10,915 nt of DNA, from NCBI GenBank assembly GCA_041648755.1, contig JBAZOJ010000118.1:1-10915 (forward strand), given 5' to 3'. This stretch comes from JBAZOJ01 sp041648755 (GTDB lineage Bacteria > Planctomycetota > B143-G9). Shown one piece after another: positions 1 to 5,868 of the stretch. The stretch's first letter is position 1; each line of letters starts with the position of its first letter. The notes below the pieces were generated by a model. It ran no database searches, was not told where the DNA came from, and saw only the letters and a list, made by a program, of their open reading frames with translations. A program made the position numbers and the translations under genes.

Positions 1-1315
1 ATGTCGTTATCCAGTCAGACATCTTCTCACGGTCAAACTCATCGAGTTTGACTATCTCAATGTCGACGCCGCTTTTCCTGACGGCAATCGGCAGATCCGT
101 GACCAGAACAACACCGCCCTTTCGAACCATCGAGGCAAGTTCGGTGAAGGATGCGAGGAACCTGTCTCGTTCGGCTTCGCTGGTAAAGAGAGTCCTGTCG
201 AAGTTGTCAATGATCATAACGGAAGGCTCGTTCTGCCAGGAATTGGTGAGGTCCGGCACGTCCTTGAGCACTTCCCGGTCGATCATCGACACGAAATTCA
301 CCAGATCCTCAGATGTGCGGCCGGCCATATCAATGTAGATCGGAATCAGCTTGGAGTGCCCGCGGGAATACCCGCCAGCCATGGTGAATGCGAGCATTCG
401 GCAGAATGTGGATGTGCCACAGCCACGATTCCCGTGAAGGTTCACGATCTTCGGAGACGGCCGCGACAGACGCTCCCGGACATAGCGGATACCGTCAAAT
501 ATCCTGATGCTGCGCTTCTCAGTCGTCCGAAGAATCTCTGCAGAACGAGGTATGAACAAGGCTTCCTGCGATGTCAAACTGAGGATCTTCACTTCAAGAA
601 GATCGGGGAAGATGTTGAACTTGTTTGAGAGATAGGTTGTCCGGCAGAAAGAACGCCAGTCGGAGACGACCTCACCGACTTTGGCAACAGGCATTGCAGT
701 GGCGAACGAACCCGTGTCGAGACCAATGTTGAAGCGGATTTTCCGGGCCTGAATTTCCTCCTGTGAGGAATCCCTGTATCGCCCGAGGTAGTCCTTGAAT
801 TCCGTCTCGATTTCCCGGCGCCGCTCAGGACTGAGTAGAACGGTGAAACGCTTGTCGGCAATCTTCGCTTCGCCTGTGGCAAAGATCCTCTCCAGCACAT
901 CGCGCGCCTGCGAGTCCTGCAGAACTCCTTTGTATCTCGGAGCAAGCGCCCGGCAACGTTCGCGGATTTCGGCTCTGAGCGCAGGATCGAGGGCCGTGAG
1001 GAAAAACGCAGCCTCAAAGGAGAGAGGACCTTCGAGTATGCCGATGATGCTCTCAAGCGCCTGGGGGTTATCGGTGAAGGTGCTTCGATAGTAATCGTTA
1101 ACGCGGTCTGCTATCGCCTCGACTAACTCGTTGGACAGCAGCAACCTGCTGAAGTGCTTGACAGCTTCACCGTGATGAGGGCTTGGCAGGGCTGAGGCGT
1201 CGACTATCAACGATTCCACACTGAACATCAGGGAGATGTTCACTCCCGTTTCCAGGAAGAACGACCCCTTGATGAGTCTCAGGGAAAGATCGGAGTCTTG
1301 CTGGTGCGTTTCCAA
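1..1315 (-). CDS. Large P-loop NTPase-like protein with degenerate Walker A (partial; C-terminus off window)
   Basis: An open frame runs on the minus strand from an in-frame stop at 1360-1358 to the left edge without interruption. I chose TTG at 1315-1313 because AAAAGAGG (minus strand, plus positions 1321-1328) ends 5 nt before it and a near-consensus promoter lies just upstream; the next ATG (1228-1226) has a poorly spaced GGGAG. This gives 438 codons in the window. Residues 1-285 or so resemble no family I recognise and look mostly helical and charged. Residues 291-310 read NLHGNRGCGTSTFCR, a P-loop-like motif (G295 to S302) in which the usual lysine is T301. A Walker B-like strand ends at D370-N371 (SVMIIDNFD), followed about 30 residues later by a second hydrophobic strand (GGVVLVTD) as in AAA+/STAND ATPases. 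Family assignment as STAND-like is inference; the missing C-terminus would normally carry the sensor repeats. It is transcribed divergently from the ASCH gene. Confidence 0.75.
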   Translation of the reverse strand, partial: METHQQDSDLSLRLIKGSFFLETGVNISLMFSVESLIVDASALPSPHHGEAVKHFSRLLLSNELVEAIADRVNDYYRSTFTDNPQALESIIGILEGPLSFEAAFFLTALDPALRAEIRERCRALAPRYKGVLQDSQARDVLERIFATGEAKIADKRFTVLLSPERRREIETEFKDYLGRYRDSSQEEIQARKIRFNIGLDTGSFATAMPVAKVGEVVSDWRSFCRTTYLSNKFNIFPDLLEVKILSLTSQEALFIPRSAEILRTTEKRSIRIFDGIRYVRERLSRPSPKIVNLHGNRGCGTSTFCRMLAFTMAGGYSRGHSKLIPIYIDMAGRTSEDLVNFVSMIDREVLKDVPDLTNSWQNEPSVMIIDNFDRTLFTSEAERDRFLASFTELASMVRKGGVVLVTDLPIAVRKSGVDIEIVKLDEFDREKMSDWITT

Positions 1316-1333
1316 GTTGGCCTCTTTTAGAGC

Positions 1334-1361
1334 ATTATGCGCAGTATGCACTGCCTGTCAA
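1334..1361 (-). promoter_or_regulatory. Near-consensus sigma70-type promoter for the leftward P-loop gene
   Basis: Read on the minus strand, TTGACA (plus 1361-1356) is followed after 16 nt by CATAAT (plus 1339-1334), a perfect -35 and a 5/6 -10. The predicted transcription start near 1327 leaves a leader of only about a dozen bases that contains the ribosome binding site before TTG 1315. The spacer is almost filled by the perfect inverted repeat GCAGT-ATGC-ACTGC (1341-1354), which could be an operator. Promoter call from sequence; regulation is inference. Confidence 0.6.
1341..1354. repeat. Inverted repeat inside the promoter spacer (possible operator)
   Basis: GCAGT and ACTGC are perfect 5-bp inverted arms around ATGC, lying between the -35 and -10 boxes of the leftward promoter. 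A protein bound here would block RNA polymerase. Five-base arms can arise by chance; its exact placement is what makes it notable. Confidence 0.35.
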
Positions 1362-1377
1362 GCCGCGCGCAAGCGAA

Positions 1378-1389
1378 CTGACACTGACA
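1378..1389. repeat. Tandem hexamer CTGACA x2 between the divergent promoters
   Basis: CTGACACTGACA is a perfect head-to-tail duplication, 17-28 bp upstream of the leftward -35 box and upstream of the rightward promoter candidate. It may be a regulator site or chance; nothing else in the intergenic region explains it. Confidence 0.3.
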
Positions 1390-1413
1390 ACAGGAAAAGT
1401 AACAAGGCTTTTC

Positions 1414-1441
1414 TTGTTGAATCACGCTCGACAGGTAGAAT
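1414..1441 (+). promoter_or_regulatory. Weak candidate promoter for the ASCH gene and downstream cluster
   Basis: TAGAAT at 1436-1441 matches the -10 consensus at 5 of 6 positions; TTGTTG at 1414-1419 is a poor -35 with 16-nt spacing. Transcription would start near 1448, about 14 nt before the ASCH ATG, so the GGGAGG ribosome binding site (1452-1457) would be retained. No other rightward candidate in the intergenic region looked better. Confidence 0.35.
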
Positions 1442-1461
1442 ATGGCAAACCGGGAGGACGT

Positions 1462-1812
1462 ATGATAAGGTTCGCCGAGAGACAGGTGCAGAATATTCTG
1501 ACCGGCCGCAAGAAGGTGACCAGGATCGGCGTGCCGAGCCCGTGGAAAGTCGGCGAGGTCGTCACCGCATGCAAACTGGTCAACGGCATCGACCAGCCCT
1601 TTGCATACCTGAAGCTGGTCAGTGTCCGGCAACACAAACTCAAGGAAATCACCGATGCGGATGCTAAGCTCGAAGGCTATGACAACCGCACCGAGTTCCT
1701 GAAGGTCTGGCTGGAACTGCACGAGGCCTCGCAGGACACCGACGACGTATGGGCTCTTGAGTTCGAGTTCGTGCGCGCGGTTGACAAGCACGACCTGAAT
1801 CTTATCGGTTAA
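1462..1812 (+). CDS. ASCH-domain (PUA-like) protein
   Basis: A 116-residue protein starting MIRFAERQ. ATG 1462 is favoured because GGGAGG (1452-1457) precedes it by 4 nt; an upstream TTG at 1414 in the same frame has no such site. The fold signature is that of small ASCH proteins: FAERQVQNILTGRKKVTRI (residues 4-22), PWKVGEVV (28-34), a beta segment YLKLVSVR (49-56), then KLEGYDNRTEFLKVW and the final strand VWALEFEFV. ASCH proteins bind RNA or nucleosides; the E. coli member YqfB removes acetyl from N4-acetylcytidine using Lys, Thr and Glu. Here K17 and T20 in GRKKVT, and E71 in LEGYD, fall at matching positions, so such an amidohydrolase is possible, but other ASCH proteins are nucleases or non-catalytic. 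It is the first gene rightward of the divergent region and precedes the M50 gene by 67 nt. Confidence 0.8.
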   Translation: MIRFAERQVQNILTGRKKVTRIGVPSPWKVGEVVTACKLVNGIDQPFAYLKLVSVRQHKLKEITDADAKLEGYDNRTEFLKVWLELHEASQDTDDVWALEFEFVRAVDKHDLNLIG

Positions 1813-1879
1813 GACAGACACCCGGCTTATCGTCGGTTTTCCAATGCACCGCTGAACAAAAGGAGCGGCCGGTTTTGTC

Positions 1880-2566
1880 ATGAACGAACACACTATCATC
1901 CTTGTCGTCACGATTCTCATATTCCTGTACTCGGTCATATTGCACGAGATCGCGCACGGCTACGCCGCGTTGCGCTGCGGCGACAATACCGCTTTCATGC
2001 TTGGCAGGCTCTCGCTGAACCCCATCAGGCACATCGACCCAATCATGACGATTATCCTGCCCGCGATCACATACTTCGCCGCCGGCTTCTTTTTCGGAGG
2101 CGCCAAGCCGGTACCTGTCAACCCGAGAAACTTCAGGAGTTTCGTCCGTGATGACATCATCGTTTCACTCGCCGGCGTCGCGGTCAACCTGATGCTGGCC
2201 GTGTTCTTTGCTGTTATCCTCCATGCGGCCTTCTACCTCGTTCGCCACAACCAGCTCGACCCGGGTTCGATCATCTTCGAGATCGCCATCTGGGGCATGT
2301 TCCTCAACTTCCTGCTGATGCTGTTCAACCTGCTCCCGATCCCTCCACTCGATGGCTCCCATGTGTTCAAATACCTTCTTCCGCCCGGCATCAGGCCTCA
2401 CTACGAGCAAATCGGGTTCTTCGGCTTGATCATCCTGGTGTTCTTCATCCAGAGCGACTTGTACAACACCCTTGTTTCCCGCGGGTTCGGGACGTTCCTT
2501 GATATCACTTTCTTCCCCATTGAAGACAGGATATCCATCATCCTGACACTCATTCGTAAGGGATAG
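1880..2566 (+). CDS. M50-family (site-2-type) membrane zinc metalloprotease
   Basis: A 228-residue, strongly hydrophobic protein with about five or six membrane segments (roughly 5-21, 55-75, 97-118, 134-152, 178-196). The zinc-binding HEIAH (residues 22-26) sits at the end of the first segment, and NLLPIPPLDG (150-159) supplies the third ligand, D158. These are the two defining motifs of intramembrane S2P proteases, and the length fits the short soluble-domain-free subgroup (YwhC-like). Such enzymes cut membrane proteins within the bilayer, often in stress or envelope signalling; the substrate cannot be told here. No PDZ or CBS domain is present. ATG 1880 is the only usable start after the in-frame stop at 1853-1855; the nearest AGGAG (1861-1865) is 14 nt away, so initiation may be weak. 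The gene is 23 nt upstream of the proposed ABC gene start. Confidence 0.9.
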   Translation: MNEHTIILVVTILIFLYSVILHEIAHGYAALRCGDNTAFMLGRLSLNPIRHIDPIMTIILPAITYFAAGFFFGGAKPVPVNPRNFRSFVRDDIIVSLAGVAVNLMLAVFFAVILHAAFYLVRHNQLDPGSIIFEIAIWGMFLNFLLMLFNLLPIPPLDGSHVFKYLLPPGIRPHYEQIGFFGLIILVFFIQSDLYNTLVSRGFGTFLDITFFPIEDRISIILTLIRKG

Positions 2567-2579
2567 CTCCCCGAGAGTC

Positions 2580-2592
2580 AGGAGGCCATACG
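2580..2592 (+). promoter_or_regulatory. Perfect ribosome binding site before a probable ACG start
   Basis: AGGAGG at 2580-2585 is followed by CCAT and then ACG (2590-2592) in the ABC transporter frame. The spacing of 4 nt equals that of the ASCH, NYN and cyclase-like genes. There is no ATG, GTG or TTG in frame between the stop at 2557-2559 and GTG 2794, which lies inside the conserved membrane domain. Confidence 0.6.
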
Positions 2593-4383
2593 AGAGGAAT
2601 CGCGCTTTTCAGACAGAGCTTTGCCAAATACAAATGGTGGATCATCGCATCCGCCTCCGCGGTCATCATCACGGATATCATTGCCCTCGCCCCGCCCTGG
2701 CTGTTCGGGCGCGTTGTCGATTCGATAACCAGCTACGTCAACCATCAGTACGGCTTCACGGCCGCCGTCTTAATTTCGATTCTCACCCAGCTTGTGGTGC
2801 TGTTCTTTTGCATGGAACTTCTCCGCTCGCTGTTCCGCTTCCTCTGGCGAAGACTGTCGCAGGACACGTCCCGGATGATCGAGTTCGACCTGCGCTACGA
2901 TCTGCTCAACCACCTGCTCAAGCTGTCGCCGAAGTTCTTCGACAATTCCAAGGTGGGAGACTTGATATCGCGGGCTTCCTACGACATCGAGATGATCCGA
3001 ATGTTTCTGTCGATGGGCATCATCATCATTGCGGATGTGGCTGCCATCGTTATCACCACGGTCCCAATTCTCTTCATGCTCAATCCCGGGTTGACGGCAA
3101 TTCTGTGCGTCCCGCTGCCGATTTTCAGTGTCCTGGCGTTCCGGCTGATCAAGAAACTCAGCCGTGAGTCCAGGGCGGTGCAGGATCACACCGCCCTGCT
3201 GTCCGCGGACGTACAGGAGATATACAGCGGCTCGCGCGTCATCAAGTCGTACAACAGAGAGAAAGCCGTAGGCGGTAAGTTCGAGGATCTTTCCCAGGAG
3301 AACGTTGTCGTCAATATGAATCTCGCGCGGACCAGGGCGCTCTTTATTTGCTCGATTACCTTCGTCGTGATGCTGATTCAGGCCATAGTGTTCTGGTTGG
3401 GCTCGCGGGATGTGATCTTCCTTGGCGAGGACTTCACACTGGGAGCACTGACCCAGTACAACATGTATGTGATGTGGGTCGCGTGGCCAATGGCTTACTT
3501 AGGGTGGGGAATCAACAACTACCAGCGTGCGGTAGCCTCGATGGAGCGGCTGAAAGAGATCATGGACACCAAGCCGGAGATATTCGACGGTCCGGACGTC
3601 GACCCCGGCATTACGAGCATCAAAGGCGACATAGAATTCAGGCACCTGACTTTTTCATACGACAAGAACCCGGTTCTGAACGATATTAGTCTGAAGATAC
3701 CGAGCGGGAAAACGCTTGCGGTCGTCGGGCGGACGGGATGCGGAAAGTCGACTCTGGTGCACTTGCTGGTCCGCCTCTACAACCCTCCCCCGAACTCGAT
3801 CTACATTGACGGTCATGAGTTGTACACTATCCCGCTGGAGACGCTGAGAAGGCGGGTAGGCTTTGTAACGCAGGAGCCGCTCTTGTTCTCACAGACCATT
3901 GCAGAGAACATTGCGCTTGCCGATGAGGACATACCCCGCGAGCGGATCTACACCGCCGCAAGGCTTGCCAGCATCCACAACGAGATCTCCGAATTCCCCA
4001 AGGGATACGAGACCTTGCTTGGGGAAAGAGGCGTCAATATTTCCGGCGGACAGAAACAGCGCACGACAATGGCCCGAGCCCTGGCGGGCGACCCGACGAT
4101 CCTGATCCTCGATGACGCGCTCGCGAGCGTCGATACAAAGACGGAGGACGAGATCCTTGCGAACCTCCGCGAGATAAGAAAGGGGAGAACTTGCATCATC
4201 ATCTCTCACAGAATCTCTTCTGTGAAGGACGCGGACATCATCGTGGTGATCGAACAGGGCCGCGTCGCTGAGATGGGCAACCATGAAGAACTGATCAAAC
4301 TGGGTGGTTACTACTTTGACCTGAACCGGCGTCAGCAGTTGACCCAGGAACTGGAAAAGGAAAACGGTGAAGGTGGACAATGA
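2590..4383 (+). CDS. ABC exporter half-transporter (TMD-NBD), MdlA/BmrC-like degenerate type
   Basis: About 597 residues, a normal length for a fused membrane and ATPase exporter half. The membrane domain begins right after the proposed start (residues 10-37 hold AKYKWWIIASASAVIITDII, then APPWLFGRVVDSI, a typical first helix) and covers about residues 1-330. The ATPase domain has the A-loop tyrosine in TFSYDK, Walker A GRTGCGKST (380-388, K386), Q-loop Q428, signature SGGQ (485-488), Walker B LILDD (D508) and H-loop H540. Where the catalytic glutamate is expected there is D509 (LDDALASVD), as in MdlA, BmrC and TM287, which pair with a second subunit having the active site. Exporters of this class move lipids, drugs or peptides; the substrate is unknown. 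The start is unusual: ACG 2590 follows a perfect AGGAGG, and no standard codon is available. The stop overlaps the ROK gene start by 4 nt (ATGA). A sequence error at the start codon is possible. Confidence 0.85.
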   Translation, partial: TRGIALFRQSFAKYKWWIIASASAVIITDIIALAPPWLFGRVVDSITSYVNHQYGFTAAVLISILTQLVVLFFCMELLRSLFRFLWRRLSQDTSRMIEFDLRYDLLNHLLKLSPKFFDNSKVGDLISRASYDIEMIRMFLSMGIIIIADVAAIVITTVPILFMLNPGLTAILCVPLPIFSVLAFRLIKKLSRESRAVQDHTALLSADVQEIYSGSRVIKSYNREKAVGGKFEDLSQENVVVNMNLARTRALFICSITFVVMLIQAIVFWLGSRDVIFLGEDFTLGALTQYNMYVMWVAWPMAYLGWGINNYQRAVASMERLKEIMDTKPEIFDGPDVDPGITSIKGDIEFRHLTFSYDKNPVLNDISLKIPSGKTLAVVGRTGCGKSTLVHLLVRLYNPPPNSIYIDGHELYTIPLETLRRRVGFVTQEPLLFSQTIAENIALADEDIPRERIYTAARLASIHNEISEFPKGYETLLGERGVNISGGQKQRTTMARALAGDPTILILDDALASVDTKTEDEILANLREIRKGRTCIIISHRISSVKDADIIVVIEQGRVAEMGNHEELIKLGGYYFDLNRRQQLTQELEKENGEGGQ

Positions 4384-5306
4384 GAACGGTAGTTGGCTTG
4401 GATATCGGCGGGTCTTCCATCAAGGCTGGCATAGTCGGGGAAGACCTTAAGATACTTGTCTCAGAGGTTATCCCCGTTGATCGGGGATCCGCTACCACTT
4501 CCATAGCCCGTTGCGTTACTGCGGTGGAGAAGATGGAATCCCGCTGCGGAGGCACTTCCATCGCCGTGGGCATCGCGTGCCCCGGACCCTATGACGGCCG
4601 CAAGGACATCCTGATGAAGTTGCCGAATCTACCGGCCTGGGAGGGGTTTCCTCTGAGGGAAGCCGCTGCCGAGAGTTTCGGCAAGCCCACCTTCCTGGAA
4701 AACGATGCGAACGCTGCCGCGCTCGCAGAATCCCGCCTTGGTGCGGGAGTAGGCGCTCAGGTCATGCTGATGGTGACGTTGGGTACAGGAGTCGGAGGCG
4801 GAATTGTCTGGAACGGCAATGTCCTGAGGGGCTCGCACGGTTTCGCGGGCGAATTCGGTCACATCACCATCGACCCTGAAGGGCCGGAATGCGGCTGCGG
4901 CAAACGCGGTTGCCTGGAGTCGTACGTTGGCTCACGGGCCATTCTGGATTCGTTCAGGACGATGTCCGGGATCGCCGGAGCATCGATTCCCATGTCAGAA
5001 ATCGTAACTCAGTCCAAGGCAGGGAAAGAGCCCGCCCGGTCAGTGATGGCGGTCGTGGGCGCCCGACTGGGCTTTGCGCTGGGCGGCCTGGGAAATGCAC
5101 TCGATCCTGACGTCATCATTGTCGGGGGAGGCATCGCCAACGCAGGGATCCCGCTGTTCGATGCGCTGAAGTTCGGTATCTCCAGAGCAATGATGCCTGC
5201 GATGAGAGGCGGCATCGAGGTCCGGGCAGCTTCGCTCGGCAATGAGGCGGGGCTGCTTGGTGCGGCGATAATGGCCCTTGAGGGGATCAGTGCACTTCAT
5301 AGTTGA
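4380..5306 (+). CDS. ROK-family sugar kinase (glucokinase-like)
   Basis: A 308-residue cytoplasmic kinase expected to phosphorylate a hexose or amino sugar with ATP. The N-terminal phosphate-binding loop is VGLDIGGSSIKAG (residues 5-17; most relatives have GGT where this has GGS). The catalytic aspartate is D109 in ENDANAAA. The ROK signature follows: GTGVGGG near 139-145, the EFGH motif E158-H161 typical of hexose and N-acetylhexosamine kinases, and the zinc site CGCGKRGC with H161, C171, C173 and C178. A second nucleotide-binding segment IIVGGGIANAG lies near residue 245. There is no DNA-binding domain, so this is an enzyme and not a NagC-type repressor. Exact sugar cannot be read from the sequence. 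ATG 4380 overlaps the ABC stop (ATGA), a standard sign of translational coupling, and its 3' end overlaps the NYN gene by 17 nt. Confidence 0.92.
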   Translation: MRTVVGLDIGGSSIKAGIVGEDLKILVSEVIPVDRGSATTSIARCVTAVEKMESRCGGTSIAVGIACPGPYDGRKDILMKLPNLPAWEGFPLREAAAESFGKPTFLENDANAAALAESRLGAGVGAQVMLMVTLGTGVGGGIVWNGNVLRGSHGFAGEFGHITIDPEGPECGCGKRGCLESYVGSRAILDSFRTMSGIAGASIPMSEIVTQSKAGKEPARSVMAVVGARLGFALGGLGNALDPDVIIVGGGIANAGIPLFDALKFGISRAMMPAMRGGIEVRAASLGNEAGLLGAAIMALEGISALHS

Positions 5307-5820
5307 CGGCTACAATCTGCTGTTGAGTCTCGCGCACGGCACGTTGAGACATGGAGCACTCGAATCGGCCAGGGACGGGCTACTCAGGGGATTGTCCACT
5401 TTCGCCCTGAAGTCAGGGACTCACAACATAACAGTTGTGTTCGACGGCCGGGAGAGGTCCTCGGAGAAGACGCGATATGGTCGGGTGGATGTTGTTTTCT
5501 CCCCTGACACGGGCGCTGACGAGTACATCGTGGGAATGCTCTCGAATCCCCTGATCTACACAGTCGTAACTGATGACCGCGAGGTGGCGTCCTCCGCAAG
5601 GCAGTTGGGCCACAGGCAAATGGGAACCATGTCTTTCTCCAGGATGGCTGAACTGGTTCCGTCTTCCCCGCAACCGGAATCGGAAGAACCTGAAACCAGG
5701 GAGGAAGGCCAGAGAAGGATTTCCGTGACGGCTGAGGACTTCGGGCTGTCTCCCGATGACGTAATCGAACTGAAGCCAGCGGAAAAAAAGCGAAAACCCG
5801 TGAACAAAAAGCGGACTTGA
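5290..5820 (+). CDS. YacP-like NYN-domain ribonuclease
   Basis: A 176-residue protein that opens with MHFIVDGYNLLL, the hallmark of YacP/Rae1-type NYN (PIN-like) nucleases. GTG 5290 is preferred over TTG 5278 because GAGGGG (5280-5285) lies 4 nt before it and relatives begin at this point. Acidic residues in the expected order are D6 (with N9), D52 in VVFDGRE, D77/E78 in GADEYI and D95/D96 in VVTDDRE, which can form the metal site. B. subtilis Rae1 cleaves mRNA in the ribosome A site; this protein may do something similar, but that is inference. The nuclease domain ends near residue 125. A charged, low-complexity tail follows, first acidic (PESEEPETREE), then strongly basic at the end (AEKKRKPVNKKRT), which could contact RNA or the ribosome. 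The gene overlaps the ROK gene by 17 nt and lies 48 nt before the next start. Confidence 0.85.
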   Translation: MHFIVDGYNLLLSLAHGTLRHGALESARDGLLRGLSTFALKSGTHNITVVFDGRERSSEKTRYGRVDVVFSPDTGADEYIVGMLSNPLIYTVVTDDREVASSARQLGHRQMGTMSFSRMAELVPSSPQPESEEPETREEGQRRISVTAEDFGLSPDDVIELKPAEKKRKPVNKKRT

Positions 5821-5868
5821 GCGAATATTAGCTGTCAGATCTTTCTCTTTCATCAAACAGGAGGAGTT

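Noticed and set aside
589..1056. Minus-strand 155-codon open frame
   Set aside because: It lies in another frame of the long minus-strand P-loop gene; it is arginine- and serine-rich like a shadow frame and has no recognisable motif.
48..1091. Plus-strand open frames opposite the P-loop gene (48-338, 356-628, 795-1091)
   Set aside because: All are antisense to a single continuous frame that carries P-loop and Walker B motifs, and their composition is low-complexity.
1236..1667. Plus-strand 143-codon frame crossing the divergent intergenic region
   Set aside because: It spans the leftward promoter and overlaps the ASCH gene, which has a better ribosome binding site and a recognisable domain.
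1813..1879. Weak hairpin CCGGC-TTATC-GTCGG with TTTT after the ASCH gene
   Set aside because: The arms are not fully complementary and the stem is too short for an intrinsic terminator.
2794..2796. GTG 2794 as the start of the ABC transporter
   Set aside because: It would remove about 68 residues including the first membrane helix and the APPWLFG segment, and it has no ribosome binding site.
2634..3167. ATG 2634 as the start of the ABC transporter
   Set aside because: It is in a different frame; the conserved first membrane helix is read in the frame of ACG 2590, so no frameshift at this point would help.
5278..5280. TTG 5278 as start of the NYN nuclease
   Set aside because: GTG 5290 has GAGGGG 4 nt upstream and gives the family N-terminus MHFIVDGYN; the TTG lies at the start of that binding site.
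4380..5306. ROK protein as a transcriptional repressor (NagC/Mlc type)
   Set aside because: There is no N-terminal helix-turn-helix; the phosphate-binding loop starts at residue 5.
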